Source: Bilophila wadsworthia ATCC 49260 (GTDB lineage: Bacteria; Desulfobacterota; Desulfovibrionia; Desulfovibrionales; Desulfovibrionaceae). Taken from it: a stretch of DNA of 43,520 nucleotides. The notes beneath the pieces were generated by a model. It was not told where the DNA came from. It did no database searches and was given only the letters and a program-made list of their open reading frames with translations. Positions 17,184 to 25,586 of this stretch are shown piece by piece. The stretch spans positions 1 to 43,520 of the forward strand of contig NZ_JNJP01000029.1 of the NCBI RefSeq assembly GCF_000701705.1, read 5' to 3'. The stretch's first letter is position 1. Every line of letters starts with the position of its first letter. Position numbers and translations under genes: made by a program.

Positions 17184-17512
17184 GTCTTTATTTTTGGATG
17201 ATTCCAGTTTTCTGGAAACATGGTGAGGCAGCGACGCAAGAAAGACTCTTTTTGAAAAGGATGAATGATTTTTAATGATTCAGGGAAAAGGGATTTCCCT
17301 CCTGTCCTTTTTCTACGCCGCTTCAGCGTTTTCTTTTTTCTCTTTTCTCATTTTTATTCAACATATTATGTTCACGCTAACTCCGTTTTGTCCAAAAAGT
17401 TGGACTCCGGGGCCTCTGGTGCTTGCTCTCCGCGGGGGATGCGGGTGTCTTTTTTTAAGATAATGTAATAGAAACATAGGGATCGCTGCTAATAGGCTCC
17501 GGGTTTTCCGAT

Positions 17513-17528
17513 TGGCATGTCGATTGCT
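17513..17528 (+). promoter_or_regulatory. Sigma-54 (-24/-12) promoter of the amidohydrolase operon
   Basis: TGGCATGTCGATTGCT matches the sigma-54 consensus: TGGCA at -24, TTGC at -12, and 12 bases between the GG and GC positions. It lies 48 bases upstream of the amidohydrolase start codon at 17576. Confidence 0.85.
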
Positions 17529-17575
17529 CTAAAAAGATCAATCGCGTGAACAATCTCAACAAAGGAGCCAGCACC

Positions 17576-19222
17576 ATGGGCAAGGCAACGCAGATCTACC
17601 GGAACGGCACGATATTGACGATGGATTCACGGGGAAGCGTGGTCAGCGCGTTGGCCGTTGAAGGCAACGTCGTCCTCGCTGTGGGAACGGACGATGACGT
17701 TATGGCCCATGCCGGGCCGGATACCGTGGTCACTGATTTACGGGGCCGGACCATGCTGCCCGGTTTCATCGATGGGCACAGCCATTTTGTATGGGCCGGG
17801 CTCATGTTCGCCACGCAGCTTGATCTTTCCTCCCCGCCGGTAGGCAAGGTGAAGGACATTGCCGAAATCCGCGATCTGCTCAAGGAAAAGGCCGCCTCCA
17901 CGCCTAAGGGCGAGTGGATTCTTGGGTATGGCTACGATGACACCGCCCTTGCGGATCGCCGCCACCCGCTCGCGTCCGACATGGACGACGTGACGCCCGA
18001 TCATCCGGTGCTCCTGCGCCATGTTTCCGGCCATTTGTGCTCCTGCAACAGCCGCGCCCTGGCCTTGGCCGGTTATGACCGGAATACGCCCGATCCCCTT
18101 GGCGGGATCATCCGCCGCGACGGGCACGGCAACCCCAACGGCGTTCTGGAGGAACCCCCGGCGATGAATCCCGTTGCCGCGTTGCTGCCCGAAGCTTCCG
18201 AGGAAGACTGGATGCGCAGCATCGTAACCGCCTGCGACGCCTACACCGCGAAGGGCGTCACGTCCGCGCAGGACGGCTTCACGCAGGAAAAGCAGTGGGC
18301 ACAGCTCCGCAAGGCCCATGAAAAGGGACTGCTCCGTAACCGCGTGCAGATCCTGCCCGGCCTCGGCTGCTGCGATCTCAACCAGTTCACTTCTCACGCT
18401 TCCGGTACGCCGCTGACCGCCGACCGCAAGATCAGCCTCGGCGCTGTCAAGCACCTCGTCGACGGCAGCCTGCAATGCTATACCGGCTGCCTGAGCAATC
18501 CCTACCACAAAATCATCTATGATCTGCCGGACGGCCCCATGTGGCGCGGCTATATCCAGGAAAACCCGGAAGGGTTCATCGATCGCATCGTGGCTTTGCA
18601 TCGGCAGGGCTGGCAGATCGCCATCCACGGCAACGGCGATGAAGCCATCCAGCTCATTCTGGATGCCTATGAAGAGGCGCAGAAGCGCTATCCCCGCGCC
18701 GACGCCCGGCACATCATCATCCACTGCCAGACCGTGCGCGAGGATCAGCTCGACCGTATCAAGCGCCTCGGCGTGGTGCCTTCGTTCTTCGTGGTCCACA
18801 CCTACTTCTGGGGCGACCGCCACCGCGACATCTTCCTCGGCCCGGATCGCGCCAAGCGCATCAGCCCGCTCCGCAGCGCCCTGAAACGCGGCATCCTGTT
18901 CAGCAACCACAACGACACGTTCGTAACCCCCATTGATCCCCTGCTCTCCGTGTGGTCTGCGGTCAACCGCATCACCAGCAGCGGGCAAGTCCTTGGCGAG
19001 GAATATACCATTTCCGTCATGGACGCGCTGCGCAGCGTGACCTCGTGGGCCGCCTATCAGGCCTGTGAGGAAACGAGCAAGGGCAGTCTCGAACCCGGCA
19101 AGCTGGCCGACATGGTCGTGCTTGGGGACAACCCCCTCGCCGTGGACAAAAAGGCTATCCGCGACATTCCGGTGCTGGCGACCATCGTCGGCAACGAACT
19201 CGTATACGGGTCGCTGGAATAG
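17576..19222 (+). CDS. Amidohydrolase family 3 (YtcJ-like) metal-dependent hydrolase
   Basis: The 548-residue cytoplasmic enzyme of the amidohydrolase superfamily has the metal-binding HxH in PGFIDGHSHF (His68, His70), later histidines in AIHGNGDEA and IIIHCQT, and a C-terminal FSNHNDTFVTP block with the acidic residue region. A small beta-sandwich formed by the N- and C-termini (GSLEPGKLADMVVLG) is typical. Relatives hydrolyse amide or formamide bonds; the substrate is unknown. ATG 17576 has AAAGGAG 8 bases upstream. It is first in an operon with a symporter and a porin behind a sigma-54 promoter, suggesting that it processes the compound those two import. Confidence 0.88.
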   Translation: MGKATQIYRNGTILTMDSRGSVVSALAVEGNVVLAVGTDDDVMAHAGPDTVVTDLRGRTMLPGFIDGHSHFVWAGLMFATQLDLSSPPVGKVKDIAEIRDLLKEKAASTPKGEWILGYGYDDTALADRRHPLASDMDDVTPDHPVLLRHVSGHLCSCNSRALALAGYDRNTPDPLGGIIRRDGHGNPNGVLEEPPAMNPVAALLPEASEEDWMRSIVTACDAYTAKGVTSAQDGFTQEKQWAQLRKAHEKGLLRNRVQILPGLGCCDLNQFTSHASGTPLTADRKISLGAVKHLVDGSLQCYTGCLSNPYHKIIYDLPDGPMWRGYIQENPEGFIDRIVALHRQGWQIAIHGNGDEAIQLILDAYEEAQKRYPRADARHIIIHCQTVREDQLDRIKRLGVVPSFFVVHTYFWGDRHRDIFLGPDRAKRISPLRSALKRGILFSNHNDTFVTPIDPLLSVWSAVNRITSSGQVLGEEYTISVMDALRSVTSWAAYQACEETSKGSLEPGKLADMVVLGDNPLAVDKKAIRDIPVLATIVGNELVYGSLE

Positions 19223-19342
19223 CCTTGCCGGAAACCCGGCGGCATGGGGGCGCTCCTTCCCGCCTTCTCCGTCGGGTTTCCCCGGCTCCTGTGGTTGCGG
19301 ATACTCACAACTTTGACGGTTGCCTTACCAAGAGAGGGATTC

Positions 19343-20716
19343 ATGGAAGCGTCATTTTATCCGTATCTGGGTGCATTGTGTTGGATCGGTATGCTGCTCA
19401 TGCTCGGGACGTTAATCCGTGCCAAGGTGCCGTTGTTCCAGAAGCTGCTGTTTCCTTCCTCCCTTATAGGTGGCCTCATCGGGTTCGTGCTGATCAACCT
19501 TGATTTGGTCGGGATGCCCACCTCCACCGGCTGGAAGGACATTACGCCGAACATTTTCAGTATGATCACCTTCCACTTGTTCGCGTTCGGCTTCGTGGGC
19601 ATCGGTTTGCTCCAGACCAAGAAGCCCGCCAGCGGCAAGGTTGTGATGCGTGGCGCCCTGTGGATCGCGCTCGTGTTTGGTATGACCTTCTCTGTGCAGG
19701 CGCTCATCGGCAAGGGCGTTTTCGTGCTGTGGCAGGACCTGTTCGGGGGCACGTTTGAAACCGTCAACGGCTACCTCCTCGGCGCGGGCTTCACGCAGGG
19801 CCCAGGCCAGACGCAGGCCTACGCCACCATCTGGCAGACCTCCTATCAGACCGCCAACGCCCTGAGCGTCGGGCTGGCCTTCGCCGCCGTCGGTTTCCTC
19901 GTGGCGGGCATCGTGGGCGTGCCGCTGGCCTTCTACGGCATCAAGCGCGGCTGGTGCACCGGAGGGCGTTCCGGCGAGCTGCCCCAGAACTTCCTGCGCG
20001 GCCTTATGGATCGCGGCGACAATCCCCCCTGTTCCCACAGCACCACCCACCCCGCCAACATCGACAACCTCGGCTTCCATGTGGGCCTCATGGCGGCGAT
20101 CTATGGCGTGGCCTATCTTTTCGGGCTGTTGTTCTCCAAGTACATGCCCGCCGGCATCGCGGGGCTCGGTTTCGGCCTGACTTTCTGCTGGGGCATGTTC
20201 CTCGCCATGCTGCTGCGCAAGTTCATGGGCAAGATCGACATCCTGCACCTCATAGACGGCGAAACGACCCGGCGTCTGGTCGGCGGTTCCGTGGACTTCA
20301 TGATCTGCGCCGTGTTCCTCGGCATTGAAATGAGGGCCCTTCAGGAGGTGCTGCTGCCCTTCATCGTCGCCATCGCCGCCGCCACATTCATTACCCTGAT
20401 CATTTGCGTGTGGTTCGGCCGCCGCTCCCCCGAGTACGGCTTCGAGCGCTGCCTGATCATGTTCGGTTACGCCACGGGCACGGCGGCTTCGGGCCTGCTG
20501 CTGCTCCGCATCGCCGATCCGGATTACGAAACCCCCGTCGCGGTGGAAGGCGGCCTCATGAACGTCTTTTCCTGCCTGACCTTCCTGCCGGTCACGCTGT
20601 CCATGCCGTTCGCGCCGCTGCCGGGATATCCCATCGTCTGGGTGTTCGCAGCGGTCATCATTGCGACGCCCATCGCCATGTATCTCTTGAAGTTCATCCG
20701 CAAGCCCGCGTTCTGA
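19343..20716 (+). CDS. ESS-family (GltS-like) sodium:solute symporter
   Basis: The 457-residue inner-membrane protein has about ten to twelve helices. The conserved glycine-rich segment LGAGFTQGPGQTQA (about 150-163) corresponds to the re-entrant loop of the glutamate:Na+ symporter (ESS) family. It is somewhat longer than E. coli GltS (about 400 residues) and has an insertion near the middle (WCTGGRSGELPQNFLRG...). ATG 19343 follows GAGAGG. It lies 120 bases after the amidohydrolase gene. The probable role is uptake of a carboxylate or amino-acid derivative used by that enzyme; the substrate is inferred only from context. Confidence 0.85.
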   Translation: MEASFYPYLGALCWIGMLLMLGTLIRAKVPLFQKLLFPSSLIGGLIGFVLINLDLVGMPTSTGWKDITPNIFSMITFHLFAFGFVGIGLLQTKKPASGKVVMRGALWIALVFGMTFSVQALIGKGVFVLWQDLFGGTFETVNGYLLGAGFTQGPGQTQAYATIWQTSYQTANALSVGLAFAAVGFLVAGIVGVPLAFYGIKRGWCTGGRSGELPQNFLRGLMDRGDNPPCSHSTTHPANIDNLGFHVGLMAAIYGVAYLFGLLFSKYMPAGIAGLGFGLTFCWGMFLAMLLRKFMGKIDILHLIDGETTRRLVGGSVDFMICAVFLGIEMRALQEVLLPFIVAIAAATFITLIICVWFGRRSPEYGFERCLIMFGYATGTAASGLLLLRIADPDYETPVAVEGGLMNVFSCLTFLPVTLSMPFAPLPGYPIVWVFAAVIIATPIAMYLLKFIRKPAF

Positions 20717-20828
20717 TCCCCCATCGGAAACGGATTGCACATGAGGGATGCGGGGGTTAGCCCCCGGAGGAAAGGGAATGCCGGGTTTCCCTCACCCGGA
20801 GTACGTTCAACCCAAAGGAGAGAGGAAG

Positions 20829-22247
20829 ATGAAGAGACTGATGACGCTTTTGTTGGCCGCCGGTTTGGTTCTTGGCGCAACTTCCGCCGCGAAGGCGGTC
20901 GACTTCAAGATGACGGGCTTGTGGCAGAACCGTGTATCGTTCGCCGACCGCAATTTTGAAAAGCATAACGGCGACGATAAGATGCGTGCCGCTACCCGTC
21001 TGCGTACCCAGATCGACGTGATCGCTTCGGAATCCCTGAAGGGCGTGATGTTCTTCGAAATCGGCCACCAGAACTGGGGCAAGGCCGCCGAAGGCGCCGC
21101 CCTCGGCACGGACGGCAAGGAAATCAAGGTCCGCTACAGCTACGTGGACTGGATCATTCCCCAGACCGACGCCAAGGTCCGCATGGGCCTCCAGCCCTAC
21201 GTCCAGCCGACCTTCACCGGCATCGGCTCCCCGATCCTCGACGCCGACGGCGCGGGCATCACCATCAGCAACCAGTTCACCGAAAACGTGAGCGCGAGCC
21301 TGTTCTGGCTGCGCGCCGAAAATGACAACGACTCCGAAATGACGAAGCACGATGCCCACGACGCGATGGACTTCATCGGCGTGACCGTGCCGATGACCTT
21401 TGACGGCGTGAAAGTGACTCCGTGGGGCATGGGCGGCATCATCGGGCATGACAGCTTCAAGGGCGGGAACTTCGACCTGAACTATCCTATGGCACAGGGT
21501 ATGCTTCCCCTTATGGGCACGTCGACCATCGTGGCCAACAGCGATAAGGATCACGGCAGCGCGTGGTTCGGCGGCGTCTCCGCGGACCTGAGCTATTTCG
21601 ATCCCTTCCGCTTTGCCCTCGACGCCGCCTACGGCAGCGTGGATCTGGGCACCAGCAAGCTGAACGGCAAGAACTTCGACGTGAAGCGCTCCGGCTGGTA
21701 CGCCGCGCTCCTCGCCGAATACAAGCTGGAATCCTGCACCCCCGGCCTGCTGTTCTGGTATTCCTCGGGCGACGACGCCAACCCGTACAACGGTTCCGAA
21801 CGTCTACCCTCCATCGACCCCGACGTGTACGTGACCTCCTACGGCTTCGACGGCACGAACTACGGCGGCGCGGCCCAGACGATGGGCTACGGCATTTCCG
21901 GCACGTGGGCTGTCATGGCTCGTGTGAAGGACATCTCGTTTATGGAAGACCTCTCCCACGTCCTGCGCGTCGTGTACTATCAGGGCACGAACAACAAGGA
22001 AATGGTGCGTCAGGGGATGATTTCGAATCCCCAGCATTCGCAGTACAGCATGATGTACCTGACCACGGGCGACAAGGCCGTGGAAGTGAACTTCGACACG
22101 GAATACAAGCTGTACAAGAACCTCTCCCTGTTCGTGGAACTCGGCTACATCCGCCTCGATCTGGATAAGGATCTGTGGAAGGGCGTGGGCTACGAAGCGA
22201 AGGAAAACAACTTCAAGGGCACCTTCAGCGTCGGCTATAAGTTCTAG
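20829..22247 (+). CDS. Outer-membrane porin of the Desulfovibrio type
   Basis: The 472-residue protein has a signal peptide cleaved after Ala-Lys-Ala (about residue 23) and a mature chain of amphipathic strands with the DFKMTGLWQNR start common in Desulfovibrionaceae homotrimeric porins. It ends in an aromatic residue (FSVGYKF), the usual outer-membrane sorting signal. AAAGGAG precedes the ATG. It is the last gene of the amidohydrolase-symporter unit, followed by a strong terminator. It probably forms the diffusion channel for the operon's substrate, though such porins can be general. The gene has strongly biased codon use, suggesting high expression. Confidence 0.9.
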   Translation: MKRLMTLLLAAGLVLGATSAAKAVDFKMTGLWQNRVSFADRNFEKHNGDDKMRAATRLRTQIDVIASESLKGVMFFEIGHQNWGKAAEGAALGTDGKEIKVRYSYVDWIIPQTDAKVRMGLQPYVQPTFTGIGSPILDADGAGITISNQFTENVSASLFWLRAENDNDSEMTKHDAHDAMDFIGVTVPMTFDGVKVTPWGMGGIIGHDSFKGGNFDLNYPMAQGMLPLMGTSTIVANSDKDHGSAWFGGVSADLSYFDPFRFALDAAYGSVDLGTSKLNGKNFDVKRSGWYAALLAEYKLESCTPGLLFWYSSGDDANPYNGSERLPSIDPDVYVTSYGFDGTNYGGAAQTMGYGISGTWAVMARVKDISFMEDLSHVLRVVYYQGTNNKEMVRQGMISNPQHSQYSMMYLTTGDKAVEVNFDTEYKLYKNLSLFVELGYIRLDLDKDLWKGVGYEAKENNFKGTFSVGYKF

Positions 22248-22636
22248 ACGATTGCGACGCGGGTCTTTGCCTCTCCTCCGGCGGAGGCTCCGCGTTTCAA
22301 GGCTTGGGCGGAGACGGTGCCCTTTGATCCGGGCGTTTCCCGCCGTGGGAATACATGACGGGAAACGCGCCTGGACGTGCAGGGGAATCATCCTTCTGCC
22401 GAGGGCTTCTGGGGCGGGCGGCCTTCGAAAGGCCAGCCCGTCACCTCCGTATCGGGAATCAGCCGGGCCCCTTCCTTGCCTCCCCGCTTGGGTGAAACAA
22501 GGCGCCGGGTATGGAAAAAGCCCTGCGGAATCCCGGCTGCCGATGCAATGTCGAAAACGGACGCTCTGCGCAATGGCGGGGGGCCGTTTTTGTATGGGGG
22601 AACGGCGTCGGTCCCGTATGGGGTTGGAATGAATAG
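22248..22636. other. 3' region of the porin gene, no gene recognised
   Basis: About 390 bases between the porin stop and its terminator. Open frames here are Arg/Pro-rich and lack ribosome-binding sites. I saw no feature beyond the terminator that follows. Confidence 0.4.
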
Positions 22637-22705
22637 GCCGTCCGCACGGTACAGGTCGGAAGAGAGATATTTCTCTTTGCCCTGTACCGTGCGGACGGCT
22701 TTTTT
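22637..22705 (+). terminator. Terminator of the amidohydrolase-symporter-porin unit
   Basis: Perfect 19-base arms (22637-22655 and 22681-22699) enclose a smaller AAGAGA/TCTCTT stem and are followed directly by six T. It is a classical strong Rho-independent terminator. Confidence 0.9.
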
Positions 22706-22788
22706 CTGGCAATGAGGCGAGCGGCGTTTCGGGATCGGCCTTCGCTGGCTAGGAGGCGGCATTGCCGCCTTACCGGGACATCTGTGCG

Positions 22789-22813
22789 AGAGCCCGCAAT
22801 CCACGCGGGCTCT
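22789..22813 (-). terminator. Hairpin after the UGSC-family gene
   Basis: AGAGCCCGC (22789-22797) pairs with GCGGGCTCT (22805-22813) just beyond the stop of the minus-strand UGSC-like gene. There is no T-run, so it may be a stability hairpin or an assisted terminator. Confidence 0.5.
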
Positions 22814-22824
22814 TGCCGTTCCGG

Positions 22825-23547
22825 TCACTGAAGGTCTGCCGGAATCTGTTTTCCCGGTGCGGCGGACGATGCTTTGGCTTCCGCCGGAGGCGCCGTCTCT
22901 GCCGGAAAGGTTTTCGTGCTGTCCGCCGCCTTCCCGGAGCGGAGTGCGTCAAGGATGGCGGGGAACGCCTCGTCGACCTTGGCGCGGACCTTTTCGTCGC
23001 GGATGATGGCGACGGGGTGGGGCACGGCGACGCAATGCAGGGGGCCTATGCGGAGATTTTGGCGGACGTTGTGAAAAGTCTTGAGGAACGGCTGGGTCAG
23101 AATGGTCAGGGTCGGGACGCCCGCGCGTTCGAGCTGGATCTGATCGATGGCGAGCCATGCGGAACAGGCCCGGCAGTCCCCGGTCGCCGCGATGACCAGA
23201 TCGGGGCGCAGTTCGAGGAGCGCCCGCGCCGTGGCCTCGGATTCGGGCAGATCCTTGGAGATGCCGCTGAGGGCGGGGTCCGTTTCATACGCTTTGATGA
23301 ATTCGGTGTCCGGAAAGGCGCGGGACAGCAGCGAGTGCAGGTAATCGAGCAGAAGATCGCCGTTGTGTTTGCCGTTCCAGCGCAGGATCACGCGCTTGCC
23401 CGCGAGATCGGAAGGCCACGGGGCCGGATCGTAGAGCGGCGGCAGATCGTTCCATACGGTCAGGCTTTCCCACGTCACGGCCTGCTCTCCACGGGCCGGA
23501 AAGGCCAGCAGGAATACGGTGCACAACGCGATCAGAACCTTTCCCAT
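22825..23547 (-). CDS. Exported UGSC-family protein, cysteine form (CRAC)
   Basis: The 240-residue protein has a signal peptide (about 1-20, ending PARG-EQ), indicating export. Residues about 110-200 match the UGSC (seleno)protein family: LVIAATGDCRACSAWLAID carries Cys125-x-x-Cys128 where the family has U/C-G-S-C. The family's downstream pattern is also visible: QLERAGVPTLTILTQPF, then an Asn-x-Arg segment and VAVPHPVA. The tail (about 205-240) is Ala/Pro-rich. The molecular role of the family is not established; a thiol/selenol redox function is inferred. AGGAG precedes the ATG. It is last in the molybdoenzyme gene cluster, downstream of the UGA-containing gene and separated from it by a terminator-like hairpin. 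Confidence 0.72.
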   Translation of the reverse strand: MGKVLIALCTVFLLAFPARGEQAVTWESLTVWNDLPPLYDPAPWPSDLAGKRVILRWNGKHNGDLLLDYLHSLLSRAFPDTEFIKAYETDPALSGISKDLPESEATARALLELRPDLVIAATGDCRACSAWLAIDQIQLERAGVPTLTILTQPFLKTFHNVRQNLRIGPLHCVAVPHPVAIIRDEKVRAKVDEAFPAILDALRSGKAADSTKTFPAETAPPAEAKASSAAPGKQIPADLQ

Positions 23548-23571
23548 GTCAATCTCCTGCGCTTTTTCGGG

Positions 23572-23615
23572 AAAAAGGCCGCCCGATCCGTGTGCCGAAG
23601 GGACGGATCGGGCGG
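23572..23615 (-). terminator. Intercistronic terminator or attenuator
   Basis: CCGCCCGATCCGT (23579-23591) pairs with ACGGATCGGGCGG (23603-23615). Read on the minus strand, the stem is followed by CCTTTTTC. It lies between the selenoprotein candidate and the UGSC-like gene, so the latter may be expressed at a reduced level by read-through. Confidence 0.75.
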
Positions 23616-23627
23616 GCGGTGAGAGGG

Positions 23628-25106
23628 TTACTTGAAGGAATCCATGCCGTTCAAGGTTTCGTCATACATGGCGGGATAGAAACGGCTGATGAAGTGGGCC
23701 GTGGAGCGGCAGGCCTTGCCGACCACGAGGTCGATGTGCTTGCCGCCGGAGCGGGTGGCAAGGTTGGGGCTCTTTTCGCCCTTGCTGTTTTCGATGTGCC
23801 ACGCCTTCACGATCTTGCCGTCAAATTCGTCGATAACAATGGAGAAATGCTTGTTCGGACCAACAAACACGTTGTTGGCTCCCCCGTCGAGAACGATTTC
23901 CTTGTCGTTTTCAAGGACGATCTCATGGGGGAAAGTGCAGGTCGCTCAGGTTTCGGGACGGGCGAGGAACCGGGTATCGGCCGGCCACACGCTACCGTCG
24001 TTGACTTCAACAACATCATTATACGCGACGAGGGACACCTTGCCGTCGGCAATGGGCTTGTCGCTCTGGCGGATATTCAGGTGCACGGCGACCTTGCCGT
24101 CCTTGGAGAGCGTCCAGAGGCGGTCGCGGTCAACCACGGACATGAGCAGCATCCGGGTGTTCTCGGGGGTCAGGGGGCCGAGGACCTTGGTCACGGTGCC
24201 GGACTTGTCGGTCAGCTTCACGGTGGCGGCGTTGGCGGCCACGTCGGTGACTTCAACCTTGGCGTCGCCGATGGTGAAGGTGTCGCCCTTGCCGTAGCTG
24301 GCGACCACGGGCTCGTTGGGGGACACGAAGATGGCGGAACAGCTGTCGGTAGCGAGTTCGCGCACCTTCACGGAGTCGCCTTCAATGGCGTCTATGATGA
24401 CATGCGTACGGCCTACGGTAGCGATGTTGCTGCCGTAAATCATTTCGCTCAGGCCGTTTTCAGCCGTGGGGACGGTATGCCCTTCGGGATCCTTGGAACC
24501 CTTGACGAGCGAGCCGTCGGCGGCGGCGTTGCTGATCTGTGCGCCCGCGTAGACCGGGAACTGGGAACCGTAGTAGTTGCCCGTGGTCTTCACGATCTTG
24601 AACACGGCGGAATTGCCGCCTTCAATGCCGTAGGTGTCGTTCTCCACGGAGCTGAGTTCCCAGCCCCGGCTCTTGTTGGCGTTGCTCGGAAGGACCTGTC
24701 CCTTCTTCATGGTGACGTTACGGATGACGTCACGGACATAGCGATCCGTGATGGCATGGTACGTCTTGCCCGCGAGCGTCAGGGGCTCGTTATCGAAGGG
24801 ATGCCAGTTGGTGGAGCGGACCGTGATGTACAGGCCGGACGGCGGAATGATGATCTTGCCGTCTTTGATGGTGCTCTTGCGGATGACCACGCCGTCGTTG
24901 ATGGTACGGCTGAGGCCGCTGAGCGTCTTGGCCTTCCTGTTGTTGACGAGCCCTTGCATCTTGGCAAGGACCGCCGCGTCCTTGGCGGGCGATTGCATGA
25001 CCACGCGGTCGGGCGCGTCGTCTGCCATCGCCACGCCGCTCATCGCCACGGCGAGACAGATCGCTGCTGCGGTCTTGCCGATGGCCCGGAGTGAGATATG
25101 CGACAT
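23628..25106 (-). CDS. Probable exported selenoprotein with in-frame UGA (UxxC)
   Basis: The frame runs 386 codons from ATG 25106 to a TGA at 23946-23948, and continues uninterrupted for 105 more codons in the same frame to a stop at 23628. Read as selenocysteine, the protein has 492 residues with Sec387-Ala-Thr-Cys390, a UxxC redox-type motif. The part after TGA is protein-like (ATCTFPHEIVLENDK, then FSIVIDEFDGKIVKAWHIEN) and holds another Cys466; Cys256 is the only mature Cys before it. A signal peptide ends near Ala-Met-Ala/Asp (about 27). The middle is beta-rich and lacks a named domain. AGGAGG precedes the ATG. No obvious SECIS hairpin was found by eye after the TGA. The alternative is a nonsense mutation or sequencing error. 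Confidence 0.7.
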
Positions 25107-25282
25107 ACATCCTCCTCTTGCGGCTCGCTCCGAGCTTGGGCGCGGTTCCGGCAACTGCCGAAAACGATCCGCGCGTCAGCCGCCTTCACTATGAAGGCGT
25201 GAAGCGATCCGGTTGCTGTTTTTGTCGGCCTCTGTGGCCGTCCGATGCGGGAACCCCTTGCCGGGGCCGCCCGTGATCAGCG

Positions 25283-25576
25283 TTAGCACGAGCATTCCGC
25301 GCCTTCGATGGCTTCGACGGTCACGGCCTGCTTGAGCTTTTCGAGCACTTCGGGCGTAACGCCCTTGACTTCCAGCAGTTCGTCCATGCTCTTGATGTCG
25401 CCCACGTTTTCGCGGAATTCCACGATGCCCTTGGCCAGCTCGGGGCCCACGGCGGGATTGGCGGAAAGTTCCTGTTCGGTGGCGGTGTTGAGGTTCATCT
25501 TGCCGTCGGCGAAGGCGGGGGCGGCGCACAGCACCACGGCGGCGAGGACGGCGGAAGCGATGGTTTTGATGTTCAT
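25283..25576 (-). CDS. Exported ComEA-like helix-hairpin-helix protein with CSC tail
   Basis: The 97-residue protein has a signal peptide (about 1-23, PAFA-DG) and one ComEA-type helix-hairpin-helix domain (about 27-82; MNLNTATEQELSANPAVG, then LLEVKGVTPEVLEKLK). Such domains bind DNA in competence proteins, but stand-alone exported copies are common in bacteria and often of unknown role. Its odd feature is the tail EGAECSC, with Cys95 and Cys97 as the only mature cysteines. AAGGAG precedes the ATG. It lies 10 bases after the cytochrome b gene and 176 bases before the selenoprotein gene, so it is part of the molybdoenzyme operon rather than a competence locus. Confidence 0.85.
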   Translation of the reverse strand: MNIKTIASAVLAAVVLCAAPAFADGKMNLNTATEQELSANPAVGPELAKGIVEFRENVGDIKSMDELLEVKGVTPEVLEKLKQAVTVEAIEGAECSC

Positions 25577-25586
25577 GGAGGGCTCC

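Noticed and set aside
23946..23948. The in-frame TGA as an ordinary stop, with the downstream 80-codon frame as a separate gene
   Set aside because: The downstream frame starts only at a GTG without a ribosome-binding site, and protein-like sequence fills the space between the TGA and that GTG in the same frame, so one continuous protein fits better.
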